The notes beneath the pieces were generated by a model. It saw only the letters and a list, made by a program, of their open reading frames with translations, did no database searches and was not told the DNA's origin. The position numbers and the translations under genes were made by a program. 64,000 nucleotides of DNA from Bryobacterales bacterium (GTDB taxonomy: Bacteria; Acidobacteriota; Terriglobia; Bryobacterales; UBA6623): the NCBI GenBank assembly GCA_028819215.1, contig JAPPMG010000096.1, positions 485,078-549,077 on the forward strand. Direction: 5' to 3'. The stretch's first letter is position 1. Each line of letters begins with the position of its first letter. Shown here piece after piece: positions 42,413-51,146 of the stretch.

Positions 42413-43861
42413 CTATTCTCCGTAGCCCTCGTCGTCATCGTTGTCGCCGTACTGTGAGTATCTCGGCCTAGGGCGATCCCGTTCGAAGCCGCGGTCCCGG
42501 TCGCGGTCGTACGGGCCGCGGCCGCGGTTGGCGAAGGCCGGCCGGCCCCTGTCCTCAAACGAACGGCCGCGTCCTTCGAACGGGCGCGACCCTCGATCCT
42601 CGTATTGCCGAGGCGGCCGGTCGAAGGCCGGCCGGCCCCGGTCGCCATACTGCGGGCGCGACCCTCCGCGGTCGAATTGCGGGCGGCCTCGGTCCTCGTA
42701 GGATGGACGGGGCCCGCGGTCGAATGTCGGCCGCGGACGCACTTGAGTCTTGCGCAGCTTCGCCTCCGACTCGCGCATGCGGCCCTCGATGGATTGGTTC
42801 TCTTCCGTGAGGGATTGCTGGATCTCGAGCGCAAGCTTGAGCTCCTCGCGCAGCATCGCCACATGCCGGGTCGAAGCCGCCAGCTGATCGGCTGCGCTGG
42901 CGTCGTTCTCGGCTAGGGTTGCGCTCTCGAGTTCAATGCTGGGGAGTATCGCCGACACGAACGGGATTACGTCTTGGCCCAGCCGCCAGCCGCGCAGGCT
43001 CTCGCGCGCCGCCATCCAGCGCAGGAGCGAGCCCAGCTTTGCCGCGGTCTCGGGCGTATCCATGCGATGCGGCATGAACAAGTCGTGTCCGCCCTCCGGA
43101 TCGGCCCTGTCGTTGAAACCAGACAGGTAGACGCGCATTGCTCCGCGGTAGACCGACAGACGCTTCCCAAAGCGGTTGGTGAGCTTCCACGTGTACTCGG
43201 CAGGCAGCACGATCACCTTTGCGATGCCCAGCGTGTCCGCCGTGAGCGGCATCGGGTCCAGCAGGGGACTGACGGGATCCTCCGATTCTTCCGGCACCGT
43301 CAGCACGAAGGCCGGCGTACGCCGGTCGGGATCGACCAAGAACTCCGCTAGGTTCGCCGCGTCGTACTCGGACTCGACGACCCACGGCTCCTTCTCGATC
43401 TTGGCGGCACCCTGTTCCATGGTGCATTCCTTCACGACGTGCTCGAGGAATCCCGGCACCCTCGGCTGCACCCGCATCTTGGCCTCGGTGGATTTCGCCA
43501 GCGTTCGCAGGCAGAACTCGGCATCCTCCCCGGGCTGCTGGCGGATCGCGACCTCGGTGGTCCACTCACGTTCGATCTCGCCCTCTTCGGGCTCAACGAA
43601 GCGCAGCGCCCACGTTTCTGAGCCGTTCTCTTTCGCATGGACGGCCGTGAATGTCCTCTTGTCGGCTTCATGGTGGAACGCATTGCCGGACCAAGCCTCG
43701 TCCGGCAGTTCGGTCTTGGATGCGCTCTCCAGCCACTCCAAAGTAATCTCACGGGCGGTGTCGGTCTTGTCCAGATGAGCCGCGATGCGCAGGATCTCGC
43801 GCGTCCGAGGCGCTATTCTCGTCCGGCTCTGGTCATAGGTTGGTTTATCGTGGTGAAGCAT
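42413..43861 (-). CDS. Unrecognised protein with Arg/aromatic octad-repeat disordered tail
   Basis: 482 residues, no signal peptide or membrane helix, so cytoplasmic. Three parts are visible. Residues 1-295 are an acidic folded region. It includes a beta-rich core with F-V-L-T-V-P, V-I-V-L-P-A-E-Y-T-W-K-L-T and R-L-S-V-Y-R-G-A-M-R-V-Y-L-S-G-F; this G-A-x-R-V-Y module reminds me of uncharacterised proteins seen in conflict-type contexts, but I cannot name the family. Residues 320-370 are a Glu/Lys-rich helix, probably a coiled coil. Residues 374-482 are a low-complexity tail of Arg, Asp, Gly and Pro with one Phe or Tyr about every eight residues. No neighbour suggests a function. Such tails in other proteins drive RNA binding or condensate formation. 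Confidence 0.75.
   Translation of the reverse strand: MLHHDKPTYDQSRTRIAPRTREILRIAAHLDKTDTAREITLEWLESASKTELPDEAWSGNAFHHEADKRTFTAVHAKENGSETWALRFVEPEEGEIEREWTTEVAIRQQPGEDAEFCLRTLAKSTEAKMRVQPRVPGFLEHVVKECTMEQGAAKIEKEPWVVESEYDAANLAEFLVDPDRRTPAFVLTVPEESEDPVSPLLDPMPLTADTLGIAKVIVLPAEYTWKLTNRFGKRLSVYRGAMRVYLSGFNDRADPEGGHDLFMPHRMDTPETAAKLGSLLRWMAARESLRGWRLGQDVIPFVSAILPSIELESATLAENDASAADQLAASTRHVAMLREELKLALEIQQSLTEENQSIEGRMRESEAKLRKTQVRPRPTFDRGPRPSYEDRGRPQFDRGGSRPQYGDRGRPAFDRPPRQYEDRGSRPFEGRGRSFEDRGRPAFANRGRGPYDRDRDRGFERDRPRPRYSQYGDNDDDEGYGE
42416..42742 (-). repeat. Degenerate 24-base tandem repeat encoding an octad-repeat tail
   Basis: Codes for residues 374-482 of the protein above. The unit is roughly (F/Y)-(D/E)-x-R-G-R-P-x. 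Aromatic residues fall at tail positions 7, 15, 23, 32, 40, 47, 55, 62, 70, 78, 86 and 95, that is, steps of 7-9. The tail holds 27 Arg, 14 Phe/Tyr and no Lys, and ends in an acidic patch. The period indicates growth by unit duplication followed by divergence. Confidence 0.85.
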
Positions 43862-44410
43862 AGCTCGCTCTTGATTCCAGTACTGTTTTCTTGCCCGCCG
43901 CTAAGGCGCGCCTCCCCGGGATACCGTTCTCGCCGCCACGTCCAAGCGCACCCGGCTGCGCCCGAAGCGACGATCGTCCGCCACCGGCCCTAATCACCTG
44001 CTTTGGCGACTTGTGGGGACTGTGGGTCGGATCACTTCAGAAACGTTCGCATTTCTAGAAGAATAGCTGCGAAAAATATACCAGATTAGCGTAGCACCTG
44101 GAGCGGCTTCGCGCTCGACCGATGAAATTTTGGCAGTCTCGGGTGGCGGCCTTCCGTCGTTCCGGGCCTGCGGCGTTTTGGTCGTGGCGGCGTGTGGCCG
44201 TGGGTCGAGGCGCCTCCGCGGTCAATATCCAAGCTGGCGCGCGGGCAGGCGCCCGCTCACTGACTCAGCTCGCACGCGCGGTCCTTCACCGCTGCGCCAA
44301 CGCCAGGCCAAGTCTGTTAACCTTCAGTGCAGCCATCCGACTGGCGAGCAGCCGGGGGCTTGATATCGATACCGGGAACGGCTGGAAGCCGGCCGCCAAG
44401 AGGAAACCAA
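43862..44410. other. 549-base divergent intergenic stretch
   Basis: This lies between the octad-repeat protein gene (minus) and the dicarboxylate symporter gene (plus). The section 44030-44095 is AT-rich and contains the palindrome TTCTAGAA (44053-44060) and TATATT on the minus strand (44080-44075), a possible -10 element far upstream of the 43861 start. Short open frames at 44122-44418 have no family features. AGAGGAAA just before 44411 is the ribosome binding region of the symporter gene. Confidence 0.4.
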
Positions 44411-45679
44411 ATGAGTGAAACCGTTCCAGGGGCCAAGTGGCACCAGCAGCTGCATTGGCGCATCGCGATTGCGATGGCGCTCGGCGTGATCGCGGGCTTG
44501 ATCGGAGGAGAACCGTTCGCCGACGCAGTCGGCTGGCTCGGGACACTGTTCATCAAGCTGCTCAAGATGATCATCGTGCCTTTGGTGTTGACCTCGATCG
44601 TCACCGGCGTTGCATCGGTCGGCGCGGGGGCTGGGCTGGGGCGTCTGTTCGGCAAGACGATGGGTTACTACATGCTCACCAGCGCCTGCGCGTGCATCGT
44701 GGGGCTGGTGATGGTCAACCTGATCCAGCCCGGCGTGGGCGCGGATCTCGGCGCGGCCGAAACCGAGGAGATGCCGAACCTGACAGTGATTCAGTCCCCG
44801 GTGGATCTGATTCTCGACATCGTTCCGGAGAACGTCTTCGCGGCGGCTGCGGAAGCGAAGATGCTGGCGATCATCTTCTTCTCAATCGTTCTGGGCATCA
44901 CCATCAGCACGCTGCGGAAGGCGCATCGCGAGCCGCTGCTGGGCTTTTTCGAAGCGGCTTTCGAGACGATGATGCGCCTGACCGGCGGCATCATCCGCCT
45001 GGTCGCGCCGATCGGAGTGTTCGCCCTGATCGCCAAGTTAATGGGCACGACCGGCCTCGGAGCCTTCAAGGCCCTGGGCCTTTACGCCCTGATGCTGGTC
45101 TCGGGCCTGACTATTCACCTGCTGGTTACGCTGCCGCTGATCTTGCGCTTCTTGGGCCGTATCAACCCGGTTGTGCACTTCCGAAACATGGTGCAGCCCA
45201 TCGTCATGGCCTTTTCCACGAGTTCTTCCGGCGCGACCCTGCCGGTCACGATCGATGCTGTGGAAAACAAGGTTGGTGCCTCCAACCGCGTCACTTCTTT
45301 CGTGCTGCCAATGGGGGCGACCGTCAACATGGACGGAACGGCCCTCTACGAATGTGCTGGAGTGATGTTCATCGCACAAGTGCTCGGCGTCCAACTTGGC
45401 TTCGAGCAGCAGCTCTTGGTGGTATTCACCGCCTTGCTGGCATCGATCGGGGCCGCGGCCGTTCCGTCAGCAGGACTCGTGGTGATCTTCATCGTGCTCG
45501 AAGCCGTGAACCTGACCGGCCCACAGGTGGAACTGATCGTCGGCGCGATGCTCGCGGTGGATCGCCCGCTGGACATGTACCGCACGGTCGTCAATATCTT
45601 CAGCGACTCTTGCGGCGCGGCGATCATCGCCAAGTCCGAGGGAGAGGAAGGCATCGACGAGGACGTCCAGGCTGCGTAG
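44411..45679 (+). CDS. Sodium:dicarboxylate/glutamate symporter (SDF/DAACS family)
   Basis: 422 residues from the ATG at 44411. About eight helices and two re-entrant hairpins are present. Hairpin 1 carries T-S-S-S-G-A-T-L-P, and the unwound helix 7 carries P-M-G-A-T-V-N-M-D-G-T-A, the sodium and substrate site. The second hairpin is in A-A-V-P-S-A-G-L-V. V-D-R-P-L-D-M-Y-R-T-V-V-N follows, where Asp and Arg settings decide acidic versus neutral substrates. It imports a C4-dicarboxylate or acidic amino acid with sodium. Confidence 0.93.
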   Translation: MSETVPGAKWHQQLHWRIAIAMALGVIAGLIGGEPFADAVGWLGTLFIKLLKMIIVPLVLTSIVTGVASVGAGAGLGRLFGKTMGYYMLTSACACIVGLVMVNLIQPGVGADLGAAETEEMPNLTVIQSPVDLILDIVPENVFAAAAEAKMLAIIFFSIVLGITISTLRKAHREPLLGFFEAAFETMMRLTGGIIRLVAPIGVFALIAKLMGTTGLGAFKALGLYALMLVSGLTIHLLVTLPLILRFLGRINPVVHFRNMVQPIVMAFSTSSSGATLPVTIDAVENKVGASNRVTSFVLPMGATVNMDGTALYECAGVMFIAQVLGVQLGFEQQLLVVFTALLASIGAAAVPSAGLVVIFIVLEAVNLTGPQVELIVGAMLAVDRPLDMYRTVVNIFSDSCGAAIIAKSEGEEGIDEDVQAA

Positions 45680-46061
45680 CCTGTCGGCACGATCTCTTTC
45701 TGACACGCCGTTCTGCATGGCGCAGGCCGGATAGCGCTCCCACGTGGCCTCGCGCACCGGTCCTGTCCCGGGGCTCGGTGCCAGAACAGTCCGTCTCGAA
45801 AGCGGCCGGTTCCGAAGCGCGTGTACAGCGATCCCCTCGTCGCTCGAACGAGCCGCTCATCGCGATCATGGTGGCGCGGCCAATCACAGGGGAACGCACC
45901 GGGCTTGCGTGGGTCCTGCAGCTGCCATCAGTTCGATCAAGCTCGGGGCGACCGAACAAGACCGCGTTCCGTTTCATCGACCGCGCGCCGACGCTGCCGA
46001 GGGCATTGGGTATGCTGTTTCACTGGCTGGGCGCGTATCGCCTGGCCAGCGTTCGGGTACT
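45680..46061. other. 382-base stretch between two transporter genes
   Basis: No credible gene or RNA was seen. Open frames crossing it are extensions of the neighbouring genes or shadows in other frames. The promoter of the second symporter gene should lie here, but I could not identify a convincing pair of boxes. Confidence 0.45.
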
Positions 46062-47420
46062 ATGCACGACATGCCGGATCATTCCAATTCTCCTAGAGCC
46101 CAGTGGAACTCGAGAACCGGGTTTATTCTCGCCGCCGCCGGCTCTGCCGTCGGCTTGGGCAACATATGGAAGTTCCCCTACATCACCGGCGAAAACGGCG
46201 GCGGGGCGTTCGTCTTGGTCTACTTGGCCTGCATCTTAGGCGTCGGCGTGCCGGTGATGATGGCCGAGGTGATGCTCGGGCGGGCCTCGCGGTCATCGTC
46301 GGTCACTGCCTACCGCACGCTGTCGGATCCGAAGTCCAAGTGGGTGGTCTTCGGGGTCCTGGCTGTTGTGGCCGCCTTCCTCCTGCTGTCGTACTATTCC
46401 ACGGTTGCGGGCTGGGCCTTGCACTACACCTACCTCTCGCTGACCAATGCCATCGCTGGCATCGACCCCGGCCAGGCCGAGGGGCTCTTCGGCCAATTGA
46501 CCGGCTCGCCGCTGATAGGCGTGGGCTGGCAGTTCGCCTTCTTGGTCTTCACCATGTGTGTCGTGGCGGCGGGAGTGTCGCATGGCATCGAGCGCTGGGC
46601 GCGGATCATGATGCCCGGGCTGTTCGTGATGATCGTGATTCTGCTGGGCAAGGCAATGACGATGTCCGGCTGGGGCGCGGCGATGGACTTCCTGTTTGGC
46701 ATGAACTGGGACAAGCTGACCGCTGCCGGCGTGCTGGAGGCTCTTGGCCATTCGTTCTTCACGCTCAGCCTAGGCATGGGAAGCATGATCGCCTACGGCA
46801 GCTACCTGAGGTCGCAGGATGACCTCGCATCTGCCTCGCTCGCCACAGCGGGCGCAGACACGCTGGTCGCCTTGGCCGCGTCAGTGGTGATCTTCCCCAT
46901 CGTGTTCACCTTTGGCATGGAGCCGGGAGCAGGGCCGGGATTGCTTTTCGTGACCCTGCCCACTGCGCTCGCCCAGATGACGGGCGGGGCGTTCTTGTCA
47001 GTGGTCTTCTTCGTGATGCTCGTTTTTGCCGCTTTGACCAGCGCGATCGCGATTCTCGAAGTCATTGCGGCGTACCTGCTGGACAACCACGGGATCTCCC
47101 GCGTCAAGGCATGCGTTTCCGGCACCGTCTTGGTGGCGCTCTTCGGCGTGCCGGCCACGGTCAGCGGCAGCTGGTTCAATGCCGTGGATCACTTCGTGTC
47201 GAACTGGGCCTTGCCGCTCGGCGGCCTCGGCATCGCCCTGTTCGTCGCCTGGCGCATGGACGGCGCCCTCAGGCGCAAGGAGTTCGAGGCCGGCAGTGCC
47301 TTGGCCAAGTTCTACGGCTCGTGGCTGTGGATTCTGAAGTATCCCGTGCCGGTCTGCATCCTCATCGTTTTCCTGCACGCCATTGGCGCGCTGGCGTGGA
47401 TTGGCGGGCTCCTAGCCTAG
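46062..47420 (+). CDS. Sodium-dependent transporter of the SNF/NSS family
   Basis: 452 residues from the ATG at 46062; an in-frame ATG at 46071 is an alternative. The first helix has the family signature A-A-A-G-S-A-V-G-L-G-N-I-W-K-F-P-Y near 24-40, followed by E-N-G-G-G-A-F. About eleven to twelve LeuT-type helices follow (S-Y-Y-S-T-V-A-G-W, F-F-T-L-S-L-G-M-G, F-A-A-L-T-S-A-I-A). Prokaryotic members import amino acids with sodium. It follows a second, unrelated sodium symporter on the same strand, suggesting a sodium-rich habitat. Confidence 0.93.
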   Translation: MHDMPDHSNSPRAQWNSRTGFILAAAGSAVGLGNIWKFPYITGENGGGAFVLVYLACILGVGVPVMMAEVMLGRASRSSSVTAYRTLSDPKSKWVVFGVLAVVAAFLLLSYYSTVAGWALHYTYLSLTNAIAGIDPGQAEGLFGQLTGSPLIGVGWQFAFLVFTMCVVAAGVSHGIERWARIMMPGLFVMIVILLGKAMTMSGWGAAMDFLFGMNWDKLTAAGVLEALGHSFFTLSLGMGSMIAYGSYLRSQDDLASASLATAGADTLVALAASVVIFPIVFTFGMEPGAGPGLLFVTLPTALAQMTGGAFLSVVFFVMLVFAALTSAIAILEVIAAYLLDNHGISRVKACVSGTVLVALFGVPATVSGSWFNAVDHFVSNWALPLGGLGIALFVAWRMDGALRRKEFEAGSALAKFYGSWLWILKYPVPVCILIVFLHAIGALAWIGGLLA

Positions 47421-47435
47421 AAGCGGACGAGCGCG

Positions 47436-47876
47436 CTATAGGTCGACAATCTTTGATCCAGGCGGTGCCGCGACCGGGTTTTCTTCGTCCTCGGATCCCG
47501 GTCGCATCGGCATGCGGCCTCTGAGTGGGATCAGCGCGTTGGAGATCGGGTCTTCGCTGTCTTCCGCAAGATCCATGGACCTGTTGACGTAGCTGACGAA
47601 CTCGCGCATCTGCCGCTGCATGGCGTCCATCTTGCTGCGCATGTTCAAGATGATCTCGACGCCCGCGAGATTGACGCCCAGGTCGCGCGTCAGCGACAGG
47701 ATCACGTCAAGTCGATCAATATCCTCGTCGGTGTAGAGGCGCGTGTTGCCGTCGGTCCGGGATGGCTGCAACAGGCCCTCGCGCTCGTACATGCGGAGCG
47801 TCTGGGGATGCACGTCGAAACGTTCCGCCACCACCGAGATGGTGTAGCTGCCCTTGGTCTTGTGCTGCCTTGCCAT
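47436..47876 (-). CDS. hspR: Heat-shock repressor, MerR family
   Basis: 146 residues. A MerR-type winged helix covers about 10-75 (Y-T-I-S-V-V-A-E-R-F-D-V-H-P-Q-T-L-R-M-Y-E-R-E-G-L in outline), followed by a short helix and an acidic tail. HspR represses dnaK operons by binding inverted repeats and needs DnaK as co-repressor. Placement as last gene of dnaK-dnaJ-hspR, two bases after dnaJ, is the classic arrangement and gives a feedback loop. The inverted repeat at 51084-51100 is the likely target. Confidence 0.93.
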   Translation of the reverse strand: MARQHKTKGSYTISVVAERFDVHPQTLRMYEREGLLQPSRTDGNTRLYTDEDIDRLDVILSLTRDLGVNLAGVEIILNMRSKMDAMQRQMREFVSYVNRSMDLAEDSEDPISNALIPLRGRMPMRPGSEDEENPVAAPPGSKIVDL

Positions 47877-47878
47877 GG

Positions 47879-49021
47879 TCAGACGCCACCGAGTGAATCG
47901 CGCGGATTCTCGGGATTGCGCTCCGCGTAGCGCCGCATCAAGTCCTTGGTCGATTCGTCCGGGACCTTGGGCACGACAATCGAGATTCTAACGAACTGGT
48001 CCCCGCGCTTGTTGCTTCGCGGGTCGGTGACGCCCCGCCCGCGCATGCGGAAAGTCTTGCCCGAGCTTGTCGCTGGCGGAATCCGCATCAGAGCGGTGCC
48101 ATCGATCGTTGGCACATCGATCTTGGCGCCCAGCACGGCCTCGGCCGGCGTGATCGGCACCTCGATGCGAATGTCGAAGTTGTCGCGCTCGAAGAACGGG
48201 TGCTTGCCCACGTGCACGAGGATGTACAAGTCGCCGGCCGGGCCGCCTAGGATCCCGGCGTTGCCCTTGCCTTGCAGCCGGAGCCTTGCGTTCTCTCGCG
48301 TGCCCGGCGGGATCCGGACGTCGATGGTGTTGGTGGCCAGCACTCGCCCCTCGCCTGCACACTGCGGGCACGGCGTTCGGGTCTGCCCGGTCTGTCCGCA
48401 TTCCGCGCAGGGAACGCTGAAGCGCATGTTGCCGGCCATGCGCTGTAACTGGCCGCTGCCGCCGCAGGCCTTGCAGACGCTTGGCGGCTCTCCCCTTGCA
48501 TTGCCCGATCCGGAGCAAGGCGCGCACGGGACCTGTCGGCTTATCTTGAGGCGTTCGGTCGTGCCGCGAATCGCGTCGTCAAAGCCGATCTCCATCTCGT
48601 ACTCGAGATCCTCGCCCTGCCGCCGCGTAGCCTGGCCGCGGCCCCGGCCCCGGCCGCCGCCGAACATTCCCTCGAACAAGTCGCCGAGATTCGTCCCGGC
48701 GGCTTGGCGCCCCAGGTCGCTGAAGTCGAAGCCGTCGAATCCGAAACCGTGGCCCTGGCCGGCAGAGGCCTGCTGGCGGGCCTGCTCGGAATAGAACCCG
48801 TAACGGTCGTAGATGCCACGCTTCTCCTCATCGCTGAGGATGTCGTAAGCCTCCTGGACATCCTTGAAGCGCTCCTCCGCAGCCTTGTCGCCGGGGTTGA
48901 CGTCCGGGTGCAGCTTGCGCGCCAGGTGCCTGTAGGCTGTGCGGATCGCGTCTGCCTTCGCGTTGCGGGGCACTCCCAGCGTCGCGTAGTAGTCCTTGCT
49001 GCGGTTGGCCGCCATGCCCAT
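47879..49021 (-). CDS. dnaJ: Chaperone DnaJ (Hsp40)
   Basis: Delivers substrates to DnaK and stimulates its ATPase. 380 residues. The J-domain has the essential H-P-D (Y-R-H-L-A-R-K-L-H-P-D). A Gly/Phe region follows (G-F-G-F-D-G-F-D-F). The zinc domain has four cysteine pairs (C-A-P-C-S-G-S-G, C-K-A-C-G-G-S-G, C-A-E-C-G-Q-T-G, C-P-Q-C-A-G-E-G), then two beta-barrel substrate domains. The ATG at 49021 and another two codons later are both possible. It lies 48 bases after dnaK; no grpE intervenes. Confidence 0.96.
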   Translation of the reverse strand: MGMAANRSKDYYATLGVPRNAKADAIRTAYRHLARKLHPDVNPGDKAAEERFKDVQEAYDILSDEEKRGIYDRYGFYSEQARQQASAGQGHGFGFDGFDFSDLGRQAAGTNLGDLFEGMFGGGRGRGRGQATRRQGEDLEYEMEIGFDDAIRGTTERLKISRQVPCAPCSGSGNARGEPPSVCKACGGSGQLQRMAGNMRFSVPCAECGQTGQTRTPCPQCAGEGRVLATNTIDVRIPPGTRENARLRLQGKGNAGILGGPAGDLYILVHVGKHPFFERDNFDIRIEVPITPAEAVLGAKIDVPTIDGTALMRIPPATSSGKTFRMRGRGVTDPRSNKRGDQFVRISIVVPKVPDESTKDLMRRYAERNPENPRDSLGGV

Positions 49022-49069
49022 CTAGCCTAGGCGGTGGCGCGGCGCTGCCGCCCGTGCGGCACCGCCGAC

Positions 49070-50983
49070 TCACGACTTCGGCTTCTCGTCCGCGTCTTCG
49101 AACTCTGCCTCCACCACATCGTCAGGAGCGCTTCCGGTGGCCGCTTCGCCGGCGCCATCCGTGGGAGTGTCCGAGCCCTCGCCGCCTTGCTGCGCCGAAT
49201 ACATTGCCGTGGCTAGCGCGTGAGAGGCCTGGTTCAGGTCCAACACGGCCTTGTTGATCTGGTCCGTGCTGCCGCTCTTGACCGCTTCGCGGGCGGCCTC
49301 GATGGCTTGCTCGATCTTCTTGGCCTCGGCCTCGTCGACCTTGTCGCGGTGTTCGCCCAGGGTTTTCTCCGTGGAGTAGATCACCGCCTCGGCTTGGTTG
49401 CGGGCTTCGATCTCTTCCTTGCGCTTCTGGTCCTCGGCCGCGTGTTCTTCCGCGTCGCGGGCCATCTTCTCGATCTCTTCCTGGGACAGGCCCGAAGAGC
49501 TGGTGATGGTGATCTGCTGTTGCTTGCTGGTTGCCTTGTCCTTGGCAGAGACGTTCAGGATGCCGTTGGCGTCAATGTCGAAAGTGACCTCGACCTGCGG
49601 CACTCCGCGCGGCGCGGGCGGAATTCCGACCAACTGGAACACACCCAGCAAGCGGTTGTCTCCGGCCATGGACCGCTCGCCTTGGAAGACCTTGATCTCG
49701 ACCGAGGTCTGGCTGTCCGCCGCGGTCGAGAAGACCTCGGACTTGCGCGTCGGGATCGTGGTGTTGCGCTCGATCAGCTTGGTGAACACGCCGCCCAGGG
49801 TCTCGATGCCGAGCGACAGAGGCGTGACGTCGAGCAGCAGAACGTCCTTGACCTCGCCGCCCAGAACACCGCCCTGCACGGCAGCCCCGGTGGCCACGAC
49901 TTCGTCGGGATTAACGCCCTTGTGGGGTTCCCGCCCGAATAGCTCTTGTACCCGCGTTTGGACCATTGGAATGCGGGTGGAGCCGCCGACCATCACCACT
50001 TCGTCGATGTCCGACGGCGACAGCCCGGCGTCTGTCAGCGCCTTCTTGCACGGATCGAGCGTCCGGCGCACCAGTGGGTCGATCATCTGCTCGAGGTGTG
50101 CCCTGGTGAGCTTGCGAGCGAGGTGCTTCGGGCCGGTCTCGTTGGCGGTGATGAAGGGCAGGTTGATTTCTGTCTCCATCAGGGTCGACAGGTCTCGCTT
50201 GCTTTTCTCGGCCGCCTCGCGTAGCCGCTGCAGGGCCATGGTGTCCTTGGAAAGGTCGATGCCCTGCTCTTTGCGAAACTCGTCGACCAGCCAGTCGATG
50301 AGCACACTGTCGATGTTGTCCCCGCCTAGATGGGTGTCGCCGTTGGTCGCCTTGACTTCGACGACTCCCTCGTCGACCTCCAGAATCGAGATGTCGAACG
50401 TGCCCCCGCCAAAGTCGTAGACGGCAATGGTCTGGTTCTGTTTCTTGTCCAAGCCATAGGCCAGCGCCGCCGCGGTCGGTTCGTTGATGATGCGGCGCAC
50501 GTCCAGTCCCGCAATCTTGCCCGCGTCCTTGGTGGCTTGGCGCTGGGCGTCGTTGAAGTACGCAGGCACTGTGATGACCGCCTCGGTGACCTTCTCGCCC
50601 AGATAGGCCTCGGCCGCTTCCTTGAGTTTTCCCAGCACCATGGCCGAGATCTCCTGCGGCGAATAGCTGTTCTCTCCGACCGTGACCTTGAGCAGGTCCC
50701 CCGCAGCGCTGATCTTGTAGGCTACGTTCTTCGTCTCCTCGCTGACCTCGGAGCTGCGGCGGCCCATGAAGCGCTTGATCGATGAGATCGTGGCCTCCGG
50801 ATTGGTGACGGCCTGCCGCTTGGCTGTCTCGCCCACCAGGCGGTCTCCGTTCTTGCTGAACGCCACGACAGATGGCGTGGTGCGCTCCCCTTCTTGGTTG
50901 GCGATGACTTGGGACTGCCCTGCTTGCATGACCGCTACGACCGAATTCGTGGTCCCGAGGTCGATACCGATGACCTTTCCCAT
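49070..50983 (-). CDS. dnaK: Chaperone DnaK (Hsp70)
   Basis: 637 residues, the normal size. G-I-D-L-G-T-T-N-S is at 5-13, V-Y-D-F-G-G-G-T-F-D and V-V-M-V-G-G-S-T-R-I-P form the actin-like ATPase core, and the D-V-T-P-L-S-L-G-I-E-T-L-G-G linker leads to the substrate-binding domain and helical lid. The tail is acidic and ends V-E-A-E-F-E-D-A-D, close to the usual EEVD-like bacterial end. A strong GGAGG lies eight bases before the ATG. Transcription is probably under HspR control from the promoter at 51072-51101. Confidence 0.98.
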   Translation of the reverse strand: MGKVIGIDLGTTNSVVAVMQAGQSQVIANQEGERTTPSVVAFSKNGDRLVGETAKRQAVTNPEATISSIKRFMGRRSSEVSEETKNVAYKISAAGDLLKVTVGENSYSPQEISAMVLGKLKEAAEAYLGEKVTEAVITVPAYFNDAQRQATKDAGKIAGLDVRRIINEPTAAALAYGLDKKQNQTIAVYDFGGGTFDISILEVDEGVVEVKATNGDTHLGGDNIDSVLIDWLVDEFRKEQGIDLSKDTMALQRLREAAEKSKRDLSTLMETEINLPFITANETGPKHLARKLTRAHLEQMIDPLVRRTLDPCKKALTDAGLSPSDIDEVVMVGGSTRIPMVQTRVQELFGREPHKGVNPDEVVATGAAVQGGVLGGEVKDVLLLDVTPLSLGIETLGGVFTKLIERNTTIPTRKSEVFSTAADSQTSVEIKVFQGERSMAGDNRLLGVFQLVGIPPAPRGVPQVEVTFDIDANGILNVSAKDKATSKQQQITITSSSGLSQEEIEKMARDAEEHAAEDQKRKEEIEARNQAEAVIYSTEKTLGEHRDKVDEAEAKKIEQAIEAAREAVKSGSTDQINKAVLDLNQASHALATAMYSAQQGGEGSDTPTDGAGEAATGSAPDDVVEAEFEDADEKPKS

Positions 50984-51071
50984 CTGTGATCCTCCAAATC
51001 TCGGGACGCTCTGCAGCCGATCCCGCCAACCGCCGGCCGCCTTCGGGCGTGCGGCGACTGAATGAACTCTT

Positions 51072-51102
51072 AGTATACTATCATGACTTTACCTTAGTCA
51101 GC
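51072..51102 (-). promoter_or_regulatory. dnaK promoter with HspR-operator-like inverted repeat
   Basis: On the minus strand CTGACT (51101-51096, 4 of 6) and TATACT (51077-51072, 5 of 6) are 18 bases apart, about 90 bases before dnaK. TGACT (51084-51088) and AGTCA (51096-51100) are perfect inverted arms separated by seven bases. The seven-base gap matches the HAIR operator of HspR (CTTGAGT-N7-ACTCAAG), and about 9 of 14 arm positions agree. The repeat covers the -35 box and spacer, suitable for repression. Binding is inferred. Confidence 0.5.
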
Positions 51103-51146
51103 CACTGTCAACATTGCGGAGCCGAGAGTGCGACGTGGGTCGGGCA

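Noticed and set aside
44437..46239. 600-codon open frame on the plus strand
   Set aside because: It is a shifted-frame shadow of the SDF symporter gene, rich in Arg/Gly/Asp, and crosses an intergenic gap.
49911..51029. 372-codon open frame on the minus strand
   Set aside because: It is the shifted frame of dnaK, with His/Arg/Gly-rich composition typical of GC-rich shadows.
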